A stretch of DNA of 64,000 bases from Prevotella sp. (GTDB taxonomy: Bacteria > Bacteroidota > Bacteroidia > Bacteroidales > Bacteroidaceae): NCBI GenBank assembly GCA_017449495.1, contig JAFTFO010000039.1, positions 1 to 64,000 of the forward strand, in the 5' to 3' direction. A model generated the notes under the pieces. That model had not been told where the DNA came from. It made no database searches and saw only the letters and a program-made list of their open reading frames with translations. Each line of letters opens with the position of its first letter. The stretch's first letter is position 1. Positions 47,947 to 56,471 of this stretch are shown one piece after another. The translations under genes and the position numbers were made by a program.

Positions 47947-48621
47947 TCAGATGATGGTGACACGCAGGATGCGGACATCTTTTGTCGGACGGTCGTTCTT
48001 GTCTGTAGCCATCTGTTGGATACGGTCTACTACGTCCAAGCCCTCTGTCACCTCGCCGAACACTGTGTATTGTCCGTCTAAGTGAGGCGTGCCGCCAACG
48101 GTCTTGTAGGTCTCCATCATTTCTGGTGTCAACTTCACCTGTCCGTTGGTAGCCGAATCTAAGCGAGCCTGCACCTGAGCCAGCCGTCTGTCATCATAGA
48201 TCTTTCCCCAAACGATATAGAACTGGGCAGCGCCAGAGCGCCTCTCAGGATTCACCTTATCCGACTCACGGGCGGCAGCGACCATTCCCCTGCGATGGTA
48301 AATCTGAGGCAGTCTGAACTCGGACTCAATGGTGTAATCCAATTCACCCGCTCCCAGCAGTTGTCCTGGCTGGGCGTTACGGCTGTTGAGATCGCCCATC
48401 TGAATCATGAAATCTTTAATGACGCGGTGTACTAACAACGAGTCGTAGAACTGCATCCGAACCAGTTTCAAAAAGTTGTCACGATGTTGTGGGGTCTCGT
48501 TGAAGAGGGCAATACGGATGTTCCCCTCAGTCGTTTCCAGCACGACTTCTGTCCGCTCTTGTGCAGAGATGCTTGCACAGAAAAGCAGAAGCAGACTGAT
48601 GATCATTTCTTTGGTATGCAT
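47947..48621 (-). CDS. Exported cyclophilin-type peptidyl-prolyl isomerase
   Basis: The 224-residue protein has a signal peptide (ISLLLLFCASISAQ) and the cyclophilin core: VVLETTEGNIRIALFNETPQHRDNFLKLV, VHRVIKDFMIQMGDL, GMVAAARESDKVNPERRSGAAQFYIVWG, and QYTVFGEVTEGLDVVDRIQ. It probably assists folding in the periplasm. A basic insert before TVFGEV is typical of Bacteroidales members. The active-site Arg (HRVIKDFMIQMGD) is present. The gene lies 17 bp downstream of the BASS transporter and shares its direction. Confidence 0.92.
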   Translation of the reverse strand: MHTKEMIISLLLLFCASISAQERTEVVLETTEGNIRIALFNETPQHRDNFLKLVRMQFYDSLLVHRVIKDFMIQMGDLNSRNAQPGQLLGAGELDYTIESEFRLPQIYHRRGMVAAARESDKVNPERRSGAAQFYIVWGKIYDDRRLAQVQARLDSATNGQVKLTPEMMETYKTVGGTPHLDGQYTVFGEVTEGLDVVDRIQQMATDKNDRPTKDVRILRVTII

Positions 48622-48638
48622 ATCTTCATGAATGATGT

Positions 48639-49613
48639 TTATGATTCGGAGGTTGTGGTCTGGTCATGCCTCAGGAAGAGGCCGGCAAGGATGGTGCCGC
48701 TGATGCTGTGCCAGGCACAACTGATGGCACAGGGAAGGACGGCCAGTGGCTGGGCAGCGAAGAAGTTGCCAGCCAAAACGGTGGCCAGCCCCGCGTTCTG
48801 CATACCCACCTCGATAGAGATGGTGCGTTTCTTGGCCTTCGAGAAACCAGCCAGCCGACCAGCCATATAGCCGAGGATATAGCCTAAGGTGTTGTGACAG
48901 AACACAACGGCGAAGGTCCATAGGAAGAGCAACAGTCCACGGGCGACGAGATCGTCGTGGACCGTAGAGATGACACCTCCCACAATGCACGCCAGACAGG
49001 TCACACTCAGTCCTGGCATCAGACTCTGAATGGTTGGGAAATGCTCGTTCTTAGAATAGGTGTAATTCAGGAAACAGCCGATTCCTACGGGGATAATCGT
49101 CACGATCAGAATATTCAGGAACATGCCGATGGCATCGATCTCGATGATCTCACCAGCCGTCAGTTCCATCAGCAGCGGCGTCATCACAGGGGCGAGTAGG
49201 GTAGAGGCACAGGTCATTCCCACGCTGAAAGCCACGTCGCCATGACAGAGGTACGACATGATATTGCTCGATACGCCCCCAGGACAACATCCCACCAGCA
49301 GAATGCCCAGAGCCAGCGCAGGCTCCAGCCTGAACACATGCACCAACAGATAAGCGACACAAGGCATGATGAAGAACTGGGCACATGCACCTATTAATAT
49401 ATCTAATGGTCTGCGGGCCAGGATCCTGAAATCATCAGTCGTCAGCGTCAGACCCATCGTCAGCATGATGATGCCGAGGATGACGGTCTGCGTCGTTCCG
49501 CGAACCCATCCGAAGAGGTCGGGTACAAAGAATGTCACTGCTGCAATGGCAATGATGAAGAGTGAGGCATTTGCTGCGAGCCAGCGGCTCAGGCGTATCA
49601 TGTTTTGCATCAT
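48639..49613 (-). CDS. Bile acid:sodium symporter (BASS) family transporter
   Basis: The 324-residue protein has about ten membrane segments and BASS hallmarks: ILGIIMLTMGLTLTTDDF, LLVGCCPGGVSSNIMSYLCHGDVAFSVGMTCASTLLAPVMTPLL (the crossover and Na-binding region) and RTISIEVGMQNAGLATVLA. Members import bile acids, pantoate, pyruvate or other anions with sodium; substrate is not predictable. The start is placed at 49613 because the -7 box (TACCTTTG, 49632-49639, minus strand) overlaps the longer start at 49634. Confidence 0.9.
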   Translation of the reverse strand: MMQNMIRLSRWLAANASLFIIAIAAVTFFVPDLFGWVRGTTQTVILGIIMLTMGLTLTTDDFRILARRPLDILIGACAQFFIMPCVAYLLVHVFRLEPALALGILLVGCCPGGVSSNIMSYLCHGDVAFSVGMTCASTLLAPVMTPLLMELTAGEIIEIDAIGMFLNILIVTIIPVGIGCFLNYTYSKNEHFPTIQSLMPGLSVTCLACIVGGVISTVHDDLVARGLLLFLWTFAVVFCHNTLGYILGYMAGRLAGFSKAKKRTISIEVGMQNAGLATVLAGNFFAAQPLAVLPCAISCAWHSISGTILAGLFLRHDQTTTSES

Positions 49614-49681
49614 AAATCCGTTTTTTGGTTGCAAAGGTAGTGTTTTTCTTCGAAAACAACATGGTTTTCAATAAAAAAGAC

Positions 49682-49689
49682 TATCTTTG
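49682..49689 (+). promoter_or_regulatory. -7 box for the alanine/sodium symporter gene
   Basis: TATCTTTG followed by CAC, 23 bp before ATG 49713. It is divergent from the BASS promoter 43 bp away. Confidence 0.65.
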
Positions 49690-49712
49690 CACCATCATAT
49701 AGATAGGAAGAG

Positions 49713-51140
49713 ATGGAACTGAACGAACTGATAACCTCTGTGAACGATTGGTTGTGGAACTATGTGCTGATAGGGGTACTGATTGGTTGTGGACTGTGGT
49801 TCACGTGGCGGACCCGCTTTGTGCAGTTCCGTATGGTGGGTGAGATGCTACGGCTACTGACGGATTCTGCTGTGGATACTGTAAATGAACAGGTAAAAGA
49901 GCCTACGGTCAATAGAAAGCACATCTCCTCGTTTCAAGCCTTTGCCGTCTCTGTGGCGACCCGAGTGGGAACGGGTAATCTGGCAGGTGTGGCGTCGGCT
50001 ATTGCCATTGGCGGTCCAGGGGCCGTGTTTTGGATGTGGGTGATAGCACTTATGGGTTCTGCGACGGCTTTCGTGGAGTCGACTCTGGCGCAACTGTTCA
50101 AACAGAAGAGTAAAGACTCTTTCATTGGTGGTCCTGCCTATTATATCCAGCGTGGTCTGCATCAGCGGTGGATGGCGGTCTTGTTTGCTATACTCATCAC
50201 TTGTCAGTTCGGTCTGTCGAACAACTCCATTCAGGCGAACACCATCTGTGGGGCCATGCAGGAGGCATTTGGCTTGTCGCCAGTATGGGTGGGTGCCGTT
50301 CTGGCCGCACTGGCATTGTTCATTGTCTTTGGTGGCATCCAACGTATTGCCCATGTCAGTTCTGTCTTAGTTCCCGTGATGGCTATCGGCTATGTGATAT
50401 TGGCTATTGTGGTGATAATAATGAACATTGAGCATATCCCGCATGTGTTAAAGGTTATTGTACTCGACGCTTTTGGTATAGAACAGATAGCAGGTGGTGG
50501 CATTGGTGCAACGATGATGAACGGCATCAAGCGAGGGCTCTTCTCTAATGAGGCAGGTGAAGGAAGCGCACCCAACGTGGCAGCGACGGCAGCCGTGACG
50601 CATCCAGTGAAACAGGGACTTATTCAGGCACTCGGAGTTTTTACTGATACATTGCTGGTCTGCTCCTGTACAGCCTTTATCATTCTCATCAGTGGTCTTT
50701 ATAATGTGCCAGAACTCAACGGCATTGCCCTCACACAGTCTGCTCTTCAGTCGGAGGTGGGCTCAGTAGGACCGATATTTGTGGCAATTGCCATCTTCCT
50801 TTTCGCTTTTTCCAGCATCATTGGTAACTACTACTATGGTGAGGCCAACATTCGCTTCATTACGCCAAATACGACAGTGATGACTGTCTATCGCATCTTG
50901 TCGGCAGGTGTGATGGTGATCTTTGGTGCCTTGGCCAGTTTTCAACTCGTGTGGAATATTGTAGACTTCTTCATGGCCTTCCTGACGGCTTGTAACTTGA
51001 CGGCTATCGTACTCTTGGGGCGCTATGCCTTCTATCTGCTCGATGACTATCGTAACCAGAAGAGGAAAGGCATCAAGGAGCCAACGTTCCACCGCAGCCA
51101 ATTGCCAGAACTGGAAGCAGAGCTTGATTGTTGGGAATAA
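49713..51140 (+). CDS. Alanine/glycine:cation symporter (AGCS family)
   Basis: The 475-residue protein has about eleven membrane segments and the AGCS pattern: GLWFTWRTRFVQFR, FQAFAVSVATRVGTGNLAGVASAIAIGGPGAVFWMW, FIGGPAYYIQRGL, and FSNEAGEGSAPNVAATAAVTHPVKQGLIQALGVF. It should carry alanine or glycine with Na or H. It ends with a polar cytoplasmic tail (SQLPELEAELDCWE). The stop lies 8 bp from the convergent helicase gene. Confidence 0.94.
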   Translation: MELNELITSVNDWLWNYVLIGVLIGCGLWFTWRTRFVQFRMVGEMLRLLTDSAVDTVNEQVKEPTVNRKHISSFQAFAVSVATRVGTGNLAGVASAIAIGGPGAVFWMWVIALMGSATAFVESTLAQLFKQKSKDSFIGGPAYYIQRGLHQRWMAVLFAILITCQFGLSNNSIQANTICGAMQEAFGLSPVWVGAVLAALALFIVFGGIQRIAHVSSVLVPVMAIGYVILAIVVIIMNIEHIPHVLKVIVLDAFGIEQIAGGGIGATMMNGIKRGLFSNEAGEGSAPNVAATAAVTHPVKQGLIQALGVFTDTLLVCSCTAFIILISGLYNVPELNGIALTQSALQSEVGSVGPIFVAIAIFLFAFSSIIGNYYYGEANIRFITPNTTVMTVYRILSAGVMVIFGALASFQLVWNIVDFFMAFLTACNLTAIVLLGRYAFYLLDDYRNQKRKGIKEPTFHRSQLPELEAELDCWE

Positions 51141-51148
51141 ACGAGAAC

Positions 51149-53326
51149 TTACTTGCCCATCGTCGACAGCACCAGATCGATTTCCTGGAAGGTTACTTCT
51201 GGCGGACAGAGGCTTTTGATGGCGGTCTTGCCCTCGTTGATACCAATTGTATGGATGACTTTGTGGATAGCATCCTGATGCGCTGGGGGGACGAGTTCAG
51301 AGAGGGTCACCTCGCCTGTTGGGATGAATCGGGCCAGATGGTTGATAATGGTGCCGACGGTCAAGGCGCGTTCTTTGGCTATTTCATGGGGTTTCAAACC
51401 CTGTTTATACAGTTGATAGGTTACATTCCACGTTTTAGGTTTTGGCTCTTTCTTGGGCTTGGGTTCTTTCTTAGATTTCTTTTTCACTTGCCCCTCATCG
51501 ATGGCGTCGAGCATGGAGTATTGTTTTTCTCTCAAGTAGGTCGTGATGGAAAAGCCTTCTTCGGCAATCCTGGCCAACAGATAGCGTCTCGATAGGACGG
51601 CTTGTCTCGTTTCTGTGAGTGAGTCAGTGAATCGTGACATGGCCTGTTTGTTGTTGCTTTTGATAGTGGCGGCCAGTTCCAGAGAGTTGCTGAAGGTCTT
51701 ACGGATTGTTTCCTCAAAATAGGCAGCACTACGTTTCACGCGCTCTAAGAATGAAGTTTGATGCAACTGTTCCGTAGGCGTCTGCAGTATCTTTTGCAAC
51801 CATTTGTCCGACACAGCCATCGCCTCTGCACTCAAATTTGCCAAGACACGCTTGTGCAGTTCGGTGATATCAGTATAACTATGGTAAAAGAACTCCGTCA
51901 TCAGCCGCAGCAGATGCTCCTCTTTATAGAAGATGTCATGGAAGTCGAAGAGTTCGAGCAACTGTTGCCGATAGTATTCTTCCTTTAGTTGGGGCAACTG
52001 ACAGATGCTCTTCTGTGCCTCTTCCTCCTGATGGCTTATATAGTTCTCTACTCTTTGGTCTGAGATGATGGCACGTAGTTCGATGGGTGTAGAGAGAACC
52101 ATACCTTCTAAGGTTCTGCATCGGCTAAGGGCGACATAGACCTGTCCTGGGGCAAAAGAGAGGTTGGCGTCGATGATGGCGTGGTCGAAGGTGAGGCCTT
52201 GGCTCTTGTGGATGGTGATGGCCCAGGCCAGTCTCAGAGGCAGTTGGTGGAACTTGCCTTGGACTTTTGTCTCTATCTCGCGTGTCTCAGGGTTGAGTTG
52301 ATATTGACTGTTTTCCCACGTCAGCGGCTCCACTTCTATTGCTTCGTGGTCACCAGGGCAGAGCACGAAGACGTGGTTGTTGCTGATTTCAACGATTTCG
52401 CCGATGCGGCCATTGAAGTAACGATGTTCCCCTGTAGGGTCATTCTTCACAAACATCACCTGTGCCCCTTGTTTCAGCATCAGCAGGTCACTCGTCGGAT
52501 AGGAGTATTCTGGGAAGTTTCCTTCGATCTTTGCCTGAAAGGTATAACTGCTACCAGGCAACTTCAACAACTCACGGTCGTTATAGCTGTCTGCTAAGTG
52601 GTTGTGGGTTGTCAGACGGATGCATCCCTCGCCAGACTTGGGGATGAAACCTGGCAGGCATCTCTTGTTTAACAGAGCGATATCATCAGCCGTTGGATGC
52701 GCCTCGCGGATATGGTTGAGTATGTGGATAAATGTGTCGTCCTCCTGTCGATAGACCTTTTCCAACTGTATCGTGACATATTCGATTTGTTGCAGGGCCT
52801 TTGAGCCGAAAAAGTAGGGAGTGTCGTAATAGGGCTTAAGCAGCACCTCGTCCTCTGCCGTCACCACAGGCGTTAGTTGTTGCAGATCACCAATCATCAG
52901 CAGTTGCACACCTCCAAATGGCTTATACCTGTCGCGATAGCGTCTCAACACAGAGTCGATGGCATCGAGCAGGTCGCTGCGCACCATAGAAATCTCGTCG
53001 ATGATCAACAAGTCGAGCGAGGCGATGATGCGACGCTTCTCCTTTCCGAAGTCGAACTTGCTTTTGATATGAGCATTGGGCACGAAGGGTGAGAAGGGTA
53101 GTTGGAAGAAAGAGTGGATGGTCACACCACCAGCATTGATAGCAGCCACGCCTGTTGGCGCAACGACGATGGACCGTTTCTTGCTCTGTTCTACGACAGT
53201 CTTCAGGAACGTAGTCTTTCCCGTGCCAGCCTTCCCTGTGAGGAAGATGCTGCGTCCTGTGTGTTCTACAAAGTCCCAAGCGTCACATAGTGCCTGGTTT
53301 TCTTCTTTCATTTGAATTCTTTCCAT
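51149..53326 (-). CDS. Pif1-like superfamily 1B helicase with C-terminal HTH domain
   Basis: The 725-residue protein has the helicase motifs of the Pif1/RecD-like group: Walker A LTGKAGTGKTTFLK (about residue 33), VVAPTGVAAINAGGVTIHSFFQ, Walker B LLIIDEISMVR, GDLQQLTPV, and motif V/VI region AITIHKSQGLTFDHAIID with QVYVALSRC. A Lys-Pro-rich linker (KKKSKKEPKPKKEPKPK) precedes a C-terminal helix-turn-helix (LYKQGLKPHEIAKERALTVGTIINHLARFI), a layout common in Bacteroidetes. It probably unwinds G-quadruplex or R-loop structures; its role here is inferred. Start could be 53326 or 53311. Confidence 0.88.
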   Translation of the reverse strand: MERIQMKEENQALCDAWDFVEHTGRSIFLTGKAGTGKTTFLKTVVEQSKKRSIVVAPTGVAAINAGGVTIHSFFQLPFSPFVPNAHIKSKFDFGKEKRRIIASLDLLIIDEISMVRSDLLDAIDSVLRRYRDRYKPFGGVQLLMIGDLQQLTPVVTAEDEVLLKPYYDTPYFFGSKALQQIEYVTIQLEKVYRQEDDTFIHILNHIREAHPTADDIALLNKRCLPGFIPKSGEGCIRLTTHNHLADSYNDRELLKLPGSSYTFQAKIEGNFPEYSYPTSDLLMLKQGAQVMFVKNDPTGEHRYFNGRIGEIVEISNNHVFVLCPGDHEAIEVEPLTWENSQYQLNPETREIETKVQGKFHQLPLRLAWAITIHKSQGLTFDHAIIDANLSFAPGQVYVALSRCRTLEGMVLSTPIELRAIISDQRVENYISHQEEEAQKSICQLPQLKEEYYRQQLLELFDFHDIFYKEEHLLRLMTEFFYHSYTDITELHKRVLANLSAEAMAVSDKWLQKILQTPTEQLHQTSFLERVKRSAAYFEETIRKTFSNSLELAATIKSNNKQAMSRFTDSLTETRQAVLSRRYLLARIAEEGFSITTYLREKQYSMLDAIDEGQVKKKSKKEPKPKKEPKPKTWNVTYQLYKQGLKPHEIAKERALTVGTIINHLARFIPTGEVTLSELVPPAHQDAIHKVIHTIGINEGKTAIKSLCPPEVTFQEIDLVLSTMGK

Positions 53327-53388
53327 TGCTCATTTGTTGAGGAATGCTTTAATCCTTTGGGTAATTCTTCTATTTCGCCAATCTCTTG

Positions 53389-54471
53389 TTAGAACGATTG
53401 TATCGCCACAATGGTTTTAAATCCGCTCCAACCTGGCGTGGTTTTATAGGCATCTAAAGAAGTAGAAGGGACACAGAGGGTACCGTTTTCCTGTGTTTCC
53501 CTCTCGAAGGCAGGGCTGTATCCATCTTCATCGGCTTGAATATATGGCGGGTTTACGGCATAGCACGTCACATTCTTGAGCTGGTGGCTACCCCGAAATG
53601 CATCTGTGCCTATGGTCTGAACGCCCTCACCAAGAATGAGTTCCGTAAGGTTTGGGCCAAATTCCCCTAACACAAACCTACACGAAATGGCGACGGAGGT
53701 TAGGGCATCACAACCATTGAAAGGGGCCTCATAGATCATTATATTCGCAGGAACAGAGATTGATGTCAGGCTCTTGCAATTGGCAAAGGACTCCAACCCA
53801 AGTTCCGTCACACCGTCAGGAATGACGATATCTGTTAATCCACAACCCTTGAAAGCCTCTTGGCCAATGGTCTTCAGCGTGCTGGGCAGGGTAATAGTAG
53901 ACAGATTCCGGCATGAACAAAAAGCAAAGTTCTCGATACTCGTCAGACTCTTTGGGAGTGTGATGGAAGTGAGCGACGTACATTCGTTAAAGGTATATAT
54001 TTTAATAGATTCCAGACCTTCAGGTAAATTGATGGCAGCAAGCTTCTCACAGCAAGAAAAGGCATTTTTTCCAATATAATTGATGCTGCTGGGGAGTGTC
54101 ACGGAAGTCAGTTGGTGTAAACCACTAAATGCATTGTCTCTTATTTGTGTGACGGTATAAGTCTTTCCTTCTACCTCTATCTGCTGAGGAACAATGATAG
54201 TCGTGACGCTATCACCATTATGCGGAAAGTTGTAACAGGCTGTCCCAGTGTTAGGGTTGATAGTATATGACGCCCCGTCTACAGCGTAGCCCCAGAGAGC
54301 AATATATGTCCCATCAGGTACGCTATCAGGGTTCTTGGGGTTGTTCCTCGGCTGATTCTCGTTTTCGGGCTGATTCTCATTTCCTGTAGTAACACCCTCA
54401 TCCTCGTTTCCACATGCCATCAGAAGAGGAAAACCAATCAATATTAAAACCAACAAACAATTCTTTTTCAT
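53389..54471 (-). CDS. BspA-like leucine-rich-repeat lipoprotein
   Basis: The 360-residue product has a lipoprotein signal ending GFPLLMAC, a repetitive Asn/Glu/Pro linker (ENQPENENQPRNNPKNP), and about seven LRR_5 repeats of the form LTSVTLPSSINYIGKNAFSCC, GLESIKIYTFNECTSL, LTSIENFAFCSCRNLSTI and so on. A short cap ends in LDAYKTTPGWSGFKTIV. BspA-type proteins are surface-exposed adhesins or ligand binders. Lgt would lipidate it. Monocistronic with a near-consensus promoter. Confidence 0.9.
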   Translation of the reverse strand: MKKNCLLVLILIGFPLLMACGNEDEGVTTGNENQPENENQPRNNPKNPDSVPDGTYIALWGYAVDGASYTINPNTGTACYNFPHNGDSVTTIIVPQQIEVEGKTYTVTQIRDNAFSGLHQLTSVTLPSSINYIGKNAFSCCEKLAAINLPEGLESIKIYTFNECTSLTSITLPKSLTSIENFAFCSCRNLSTITLPSTLKTIGQEAFKGCGLTDIVIPDGVTELGLESFANCKSLTSISVPANIMIYEAPFNGCDALTSVAISCRFVLGEFGPNLTELILGEGVQTIGTDAFRGSHQLKNVTCYAVNPPYIQADEDGYSPAFERETQENGTLCVPSTSLDAYKTTPGWSGFKTIVAIQSF

Positions 54472-54517
54472 ACTTACAAATTTTCACATCAAGGTCTGGA
54501 AAAGTGTTATTTTTCTG

Positions 54518-54549
54518 CAAAGCTACGCCTTTTTTTCGTAACGTCCAAA
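54518..54549 (-). promoter_or_regulatory. Promoter of the LRR lipoprotein gene
   Basis: TTTG (54546-54549), 20 bp, TAGCTTTG (54518-54525) on the minus strand. Confidence 0.75.
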
Positions 54550-54700
54550 TTTTTGGGTAACTATTTTAGTCTTTCTGTGTGCAGGGTGGTATTCCTTTCC
54601 TCGAAATATGTTATAATGATTTTTTCTTGAGAAACATCATCAAAAATGGCTTAACTATTCACTTTTGATGATAAACATCTTATAGTCAGAATATTAAGGC

Positions 54701-54727
54701 GTGAATAGTTGTGTGTCAACTATTCAC
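54701..54727. repeat. Left GTGAATAGTT-N7-AACTATTCAC palindrome flanking array D
   Basis: Perfect 10-bp arms over a 7-bp spacer (gtgtgtc). Further single copies of AACTATTCAC lie at 54653-54662 and 54729-54738, and one of GTGAATAGTT at 55073-55082. The gene-free stretch 54472-55189 holds the LRR promoter, these sites, array D and the methyltransferase promoter. Confidence 0.85.
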
Positions 54728-54814
54728 CAACTATTCACTAATTACCTTGTAACCTTGAGTTAACTTGCTGCTGGCACTCATCTCTAACGGCAGTTCATCA
54801 TAGTTCTCAAGCCA

Positions 54815-54886
54815 GAAACTGTGAGTTTCCTTTGAGGAAACTGGTAGTTTCCCCTTAGGAAACTCCGAGTTTCAAGTCGAGAAACT
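54815..54886. repeat. Array D: palindromes at exact 22-bp spacing
   Basis: GAAACTGTGAGTTTC (54815), GAAACTGGTAGTTTC (54837) and GAAACTCCGAGTTTC (54859), plus a half copy GAAACT (54881), have a period of exactly 22 bp with 7-bp spacers (ctttgag, cccttag, aagtcga). Confidence 0.9.
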
Positions 54887-55007
54887 ATCATTAAATAGCA
54901 TCCTTTATGGCATTTAACAGCCTGTAATACAGATAAATATAGCATGTTTAACTGGATTATTCACTATGTTATTCCCAAAATATAGATAATTAATGAGTGA
55001 ATAGATG

Positions 55008-55034
55008 GTGAATAGTTGACACCTAACTATTCAC
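55008..55034. repeat. Right GTGAATAGTT-N7-AACTATTCAC palindrome flanking array D
   Basis: Same arms as the left copy with spacer gacacct, 307 bp to the right. The spacers are partly reverse-complementary (GTGTC appears in each), so the whole region is roughly symmetric around array D. Confidence 0.85.
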
Positions 55035-55174
55035 TCAATAACTTTCTGAAAACCAGCGTATTAAATCGTTTAGTGAATAGTTGAGCCATTTTTCTTCATT
55101 TTTTTCTACAGAAAATTTGCTATCACAGATTTTGGAAAATGCGGTAATAATTTGGAAAAGCCGCAGAAATAATG

Positions 55175-55182
55175 TATCTTTG
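55175..55182 (+). promoter_or_regulatory. -7 box of the methyltransferase gene
   Basis: TATCTTTG followed by CAG, 8-11 bp before the two candidate ATG codons at 55190 and 55193, so the leader is very short. Confidence 0.65.
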
Positions 55183-55189
55183 CAGGCGA

Positions 55190-56392
55190 ATGATGAACGA
55201 GGCGACACGACTGTTTATCCGTCAGCATCTGCAGGATGATATCCGACAGCTGGCTCTTCGGGGGACAAAGGACCCTGAGGTGGACTTGGCGTTTGCCCTT
55301 CAGCAGATCGACGGCCATCGAAGGGCTCTGGAGAAACTGTCGACGTGGGCGACCATAGAGGGAATCGTCTGGCCATCGCACTTGTCGATGGAACAATGTT
55401 CAAGTGAAAGGACGGCCCTTTATAAAGCAGGGGTGGCAGGATGTGGAGAGTCGTTTGTCGATCTGACGGCAGGCTTTGGCGTCGATGCGGCTTTTATTGC
55501 CCAGGGGTTCCAAAGGGCCGTTTGTGTGGAGGTACAACCAGAGTTATGCGCCATTTCATCGGCAAATTTCCAACTTCTGGGACTTCACCAGACAGAGGTG
55601 GTGAATGGTAATGGTGTGGACTATCTGCATGAGATGCCCCCAGCCGACTTGGTCTTTATCGACCCAGCCCGAAGGGATGAGCACGGGGGGCGCACTTACG
55701 GCATCGCAGACTGCACGCCGAATGTGCTTGAGATGATCGACGAGTTGCTGGCGAAAGCCCAGCGTGTGATGATTAAGCTCTCGCCGATGCTCGATTGGCG
55801 CAAGGCGGTTGCAGACTTGGGGGAGCAGAATGTTTCCGCTGTTCATATCGTGTCTGTGAATAATGAGTGCAAGGAGTTGCTCTTTGTCGTGGAGTGTGGA
55901 GCGTGGAGTGTGGAGGGAGATTACTCTGTGCATTGTGTCAACCTGTTGTCTGACGGTAGTGAGGAGCGCTTTGAGTTCGATGCTCAGGCACCATCACCGA
56001 TTAAGATTCTTCACTCTCCACTCTTCACTTTTCACTTCTTATACGAGCCCAATGCCTCCGTCATGAAAGCCGGTTGTTTCGACTTGTTAGCAGAACGCTT
56101 TGGGGTGATGCCACTCCATCGGAACAGTCATCTGTTTGTGTCAGATGCAGAGGTGGCTGATTTCCCTGGTCGTGGGTTTGTCATAGAAAGGACGACGTCG
56201 ATGAACAAGCGTGAACTGAGAGACAGTCTTGCTGGAGTGACGCAGGCCAACATTGCCGTGAGGAACTTCCCGCTATCAACGGCAGATCTTCGCAAGCGAC
56301 TCAAACTGTTGGACGGTGGAGACATCTATATCTTCGCCACAACGGTAGCAAATCAGGGTCATAGGCTCTTCTTTTGCCGAAAAATCTCCTAA
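55190..56392 (+). CDS. Class I SAM-dependent methyltransferase with C-terminal THUMP-like domain
   Basis: The 400-residue protein has motif I FVDLTAGFGVDAAFIAQGF, an acidic motif II region (VCVEVQPELCAISSANFQLLG) and the catalytic-type motif DLVFIDPARRDEHGGRTYGIADC. The C-terminal part (YEPNASVMKAGCFDLLAERFG, FVIERTTSMNKRELRD, ANIAVRNFPLSTADLRKRLKLLDGGDIYIFAT) is the THUMP-like domain conserved in Bacteroidetes. It probably methylates RNA; the target is unknown. A variable stretch between the domains is encoded by simple GTGGAG- and CTCTTCAC-type repeats. Confidence 0.85.
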   Translation: MMNEATRLFIRQHLQDDIRQLALRGTKDPEVDLAFALQQIDGHRRALEKLSTWATIEGIVWPSHLSMEQCSSERTALYKAGVAGCGESFVDLTAGFGVDAAFIAQGFQRAVCVEVQPELCAISSANFQLLGLHQTEVVNGNGVDYLHEMPPADLVFIDPARRDEHGGRTYGIADCTPNVLEMIDELLAKAQRVMIKLSPMLDWRKAVADLGEQNVSAVHIVSVNNECKELLFVVECGAWSVEGDYSVHCVNLLSDGSEERFEFDAQAPSPIKILHSPLFTFHFLYEPNASVMKAGCFDLLAERFGVMPLHRNSHLFVSDAEVADFPGRGFVIERTTSMNKRELRDSLAGVTQANIAVRNFPLSTADLRKRLKLLDGGDIYIFATTVANQGHRLFFCRKIS

Positions 56393-56401
56393 CGATTAAT
56401 A

Positions 56402-56432
56402 ATTTTCAATTATCAATTTTCAATTATCAATT
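56402..56432. repeat. 14-bp tandem repeat
   Basis: ATTTTCAATTATCA occurs twice in tandem (56402-56415, 56416-56429) and begins a third time, just upstream of the parE promoter. Confidence 0.8.
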
Positions 56433-56440
56433 ATATTTTG

Positions 56441-56448
56441 TACCTTTG
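56441..56448 (+). promoter_or_regulatory. -7 box of the parE operon
   Basis: TACCTTTG followed by CAG, 24 bp before ATG 56472. Confidence 0.65.
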
Positions 56449-56471
56449 CAGCACAAAATATTTAGGGATTT

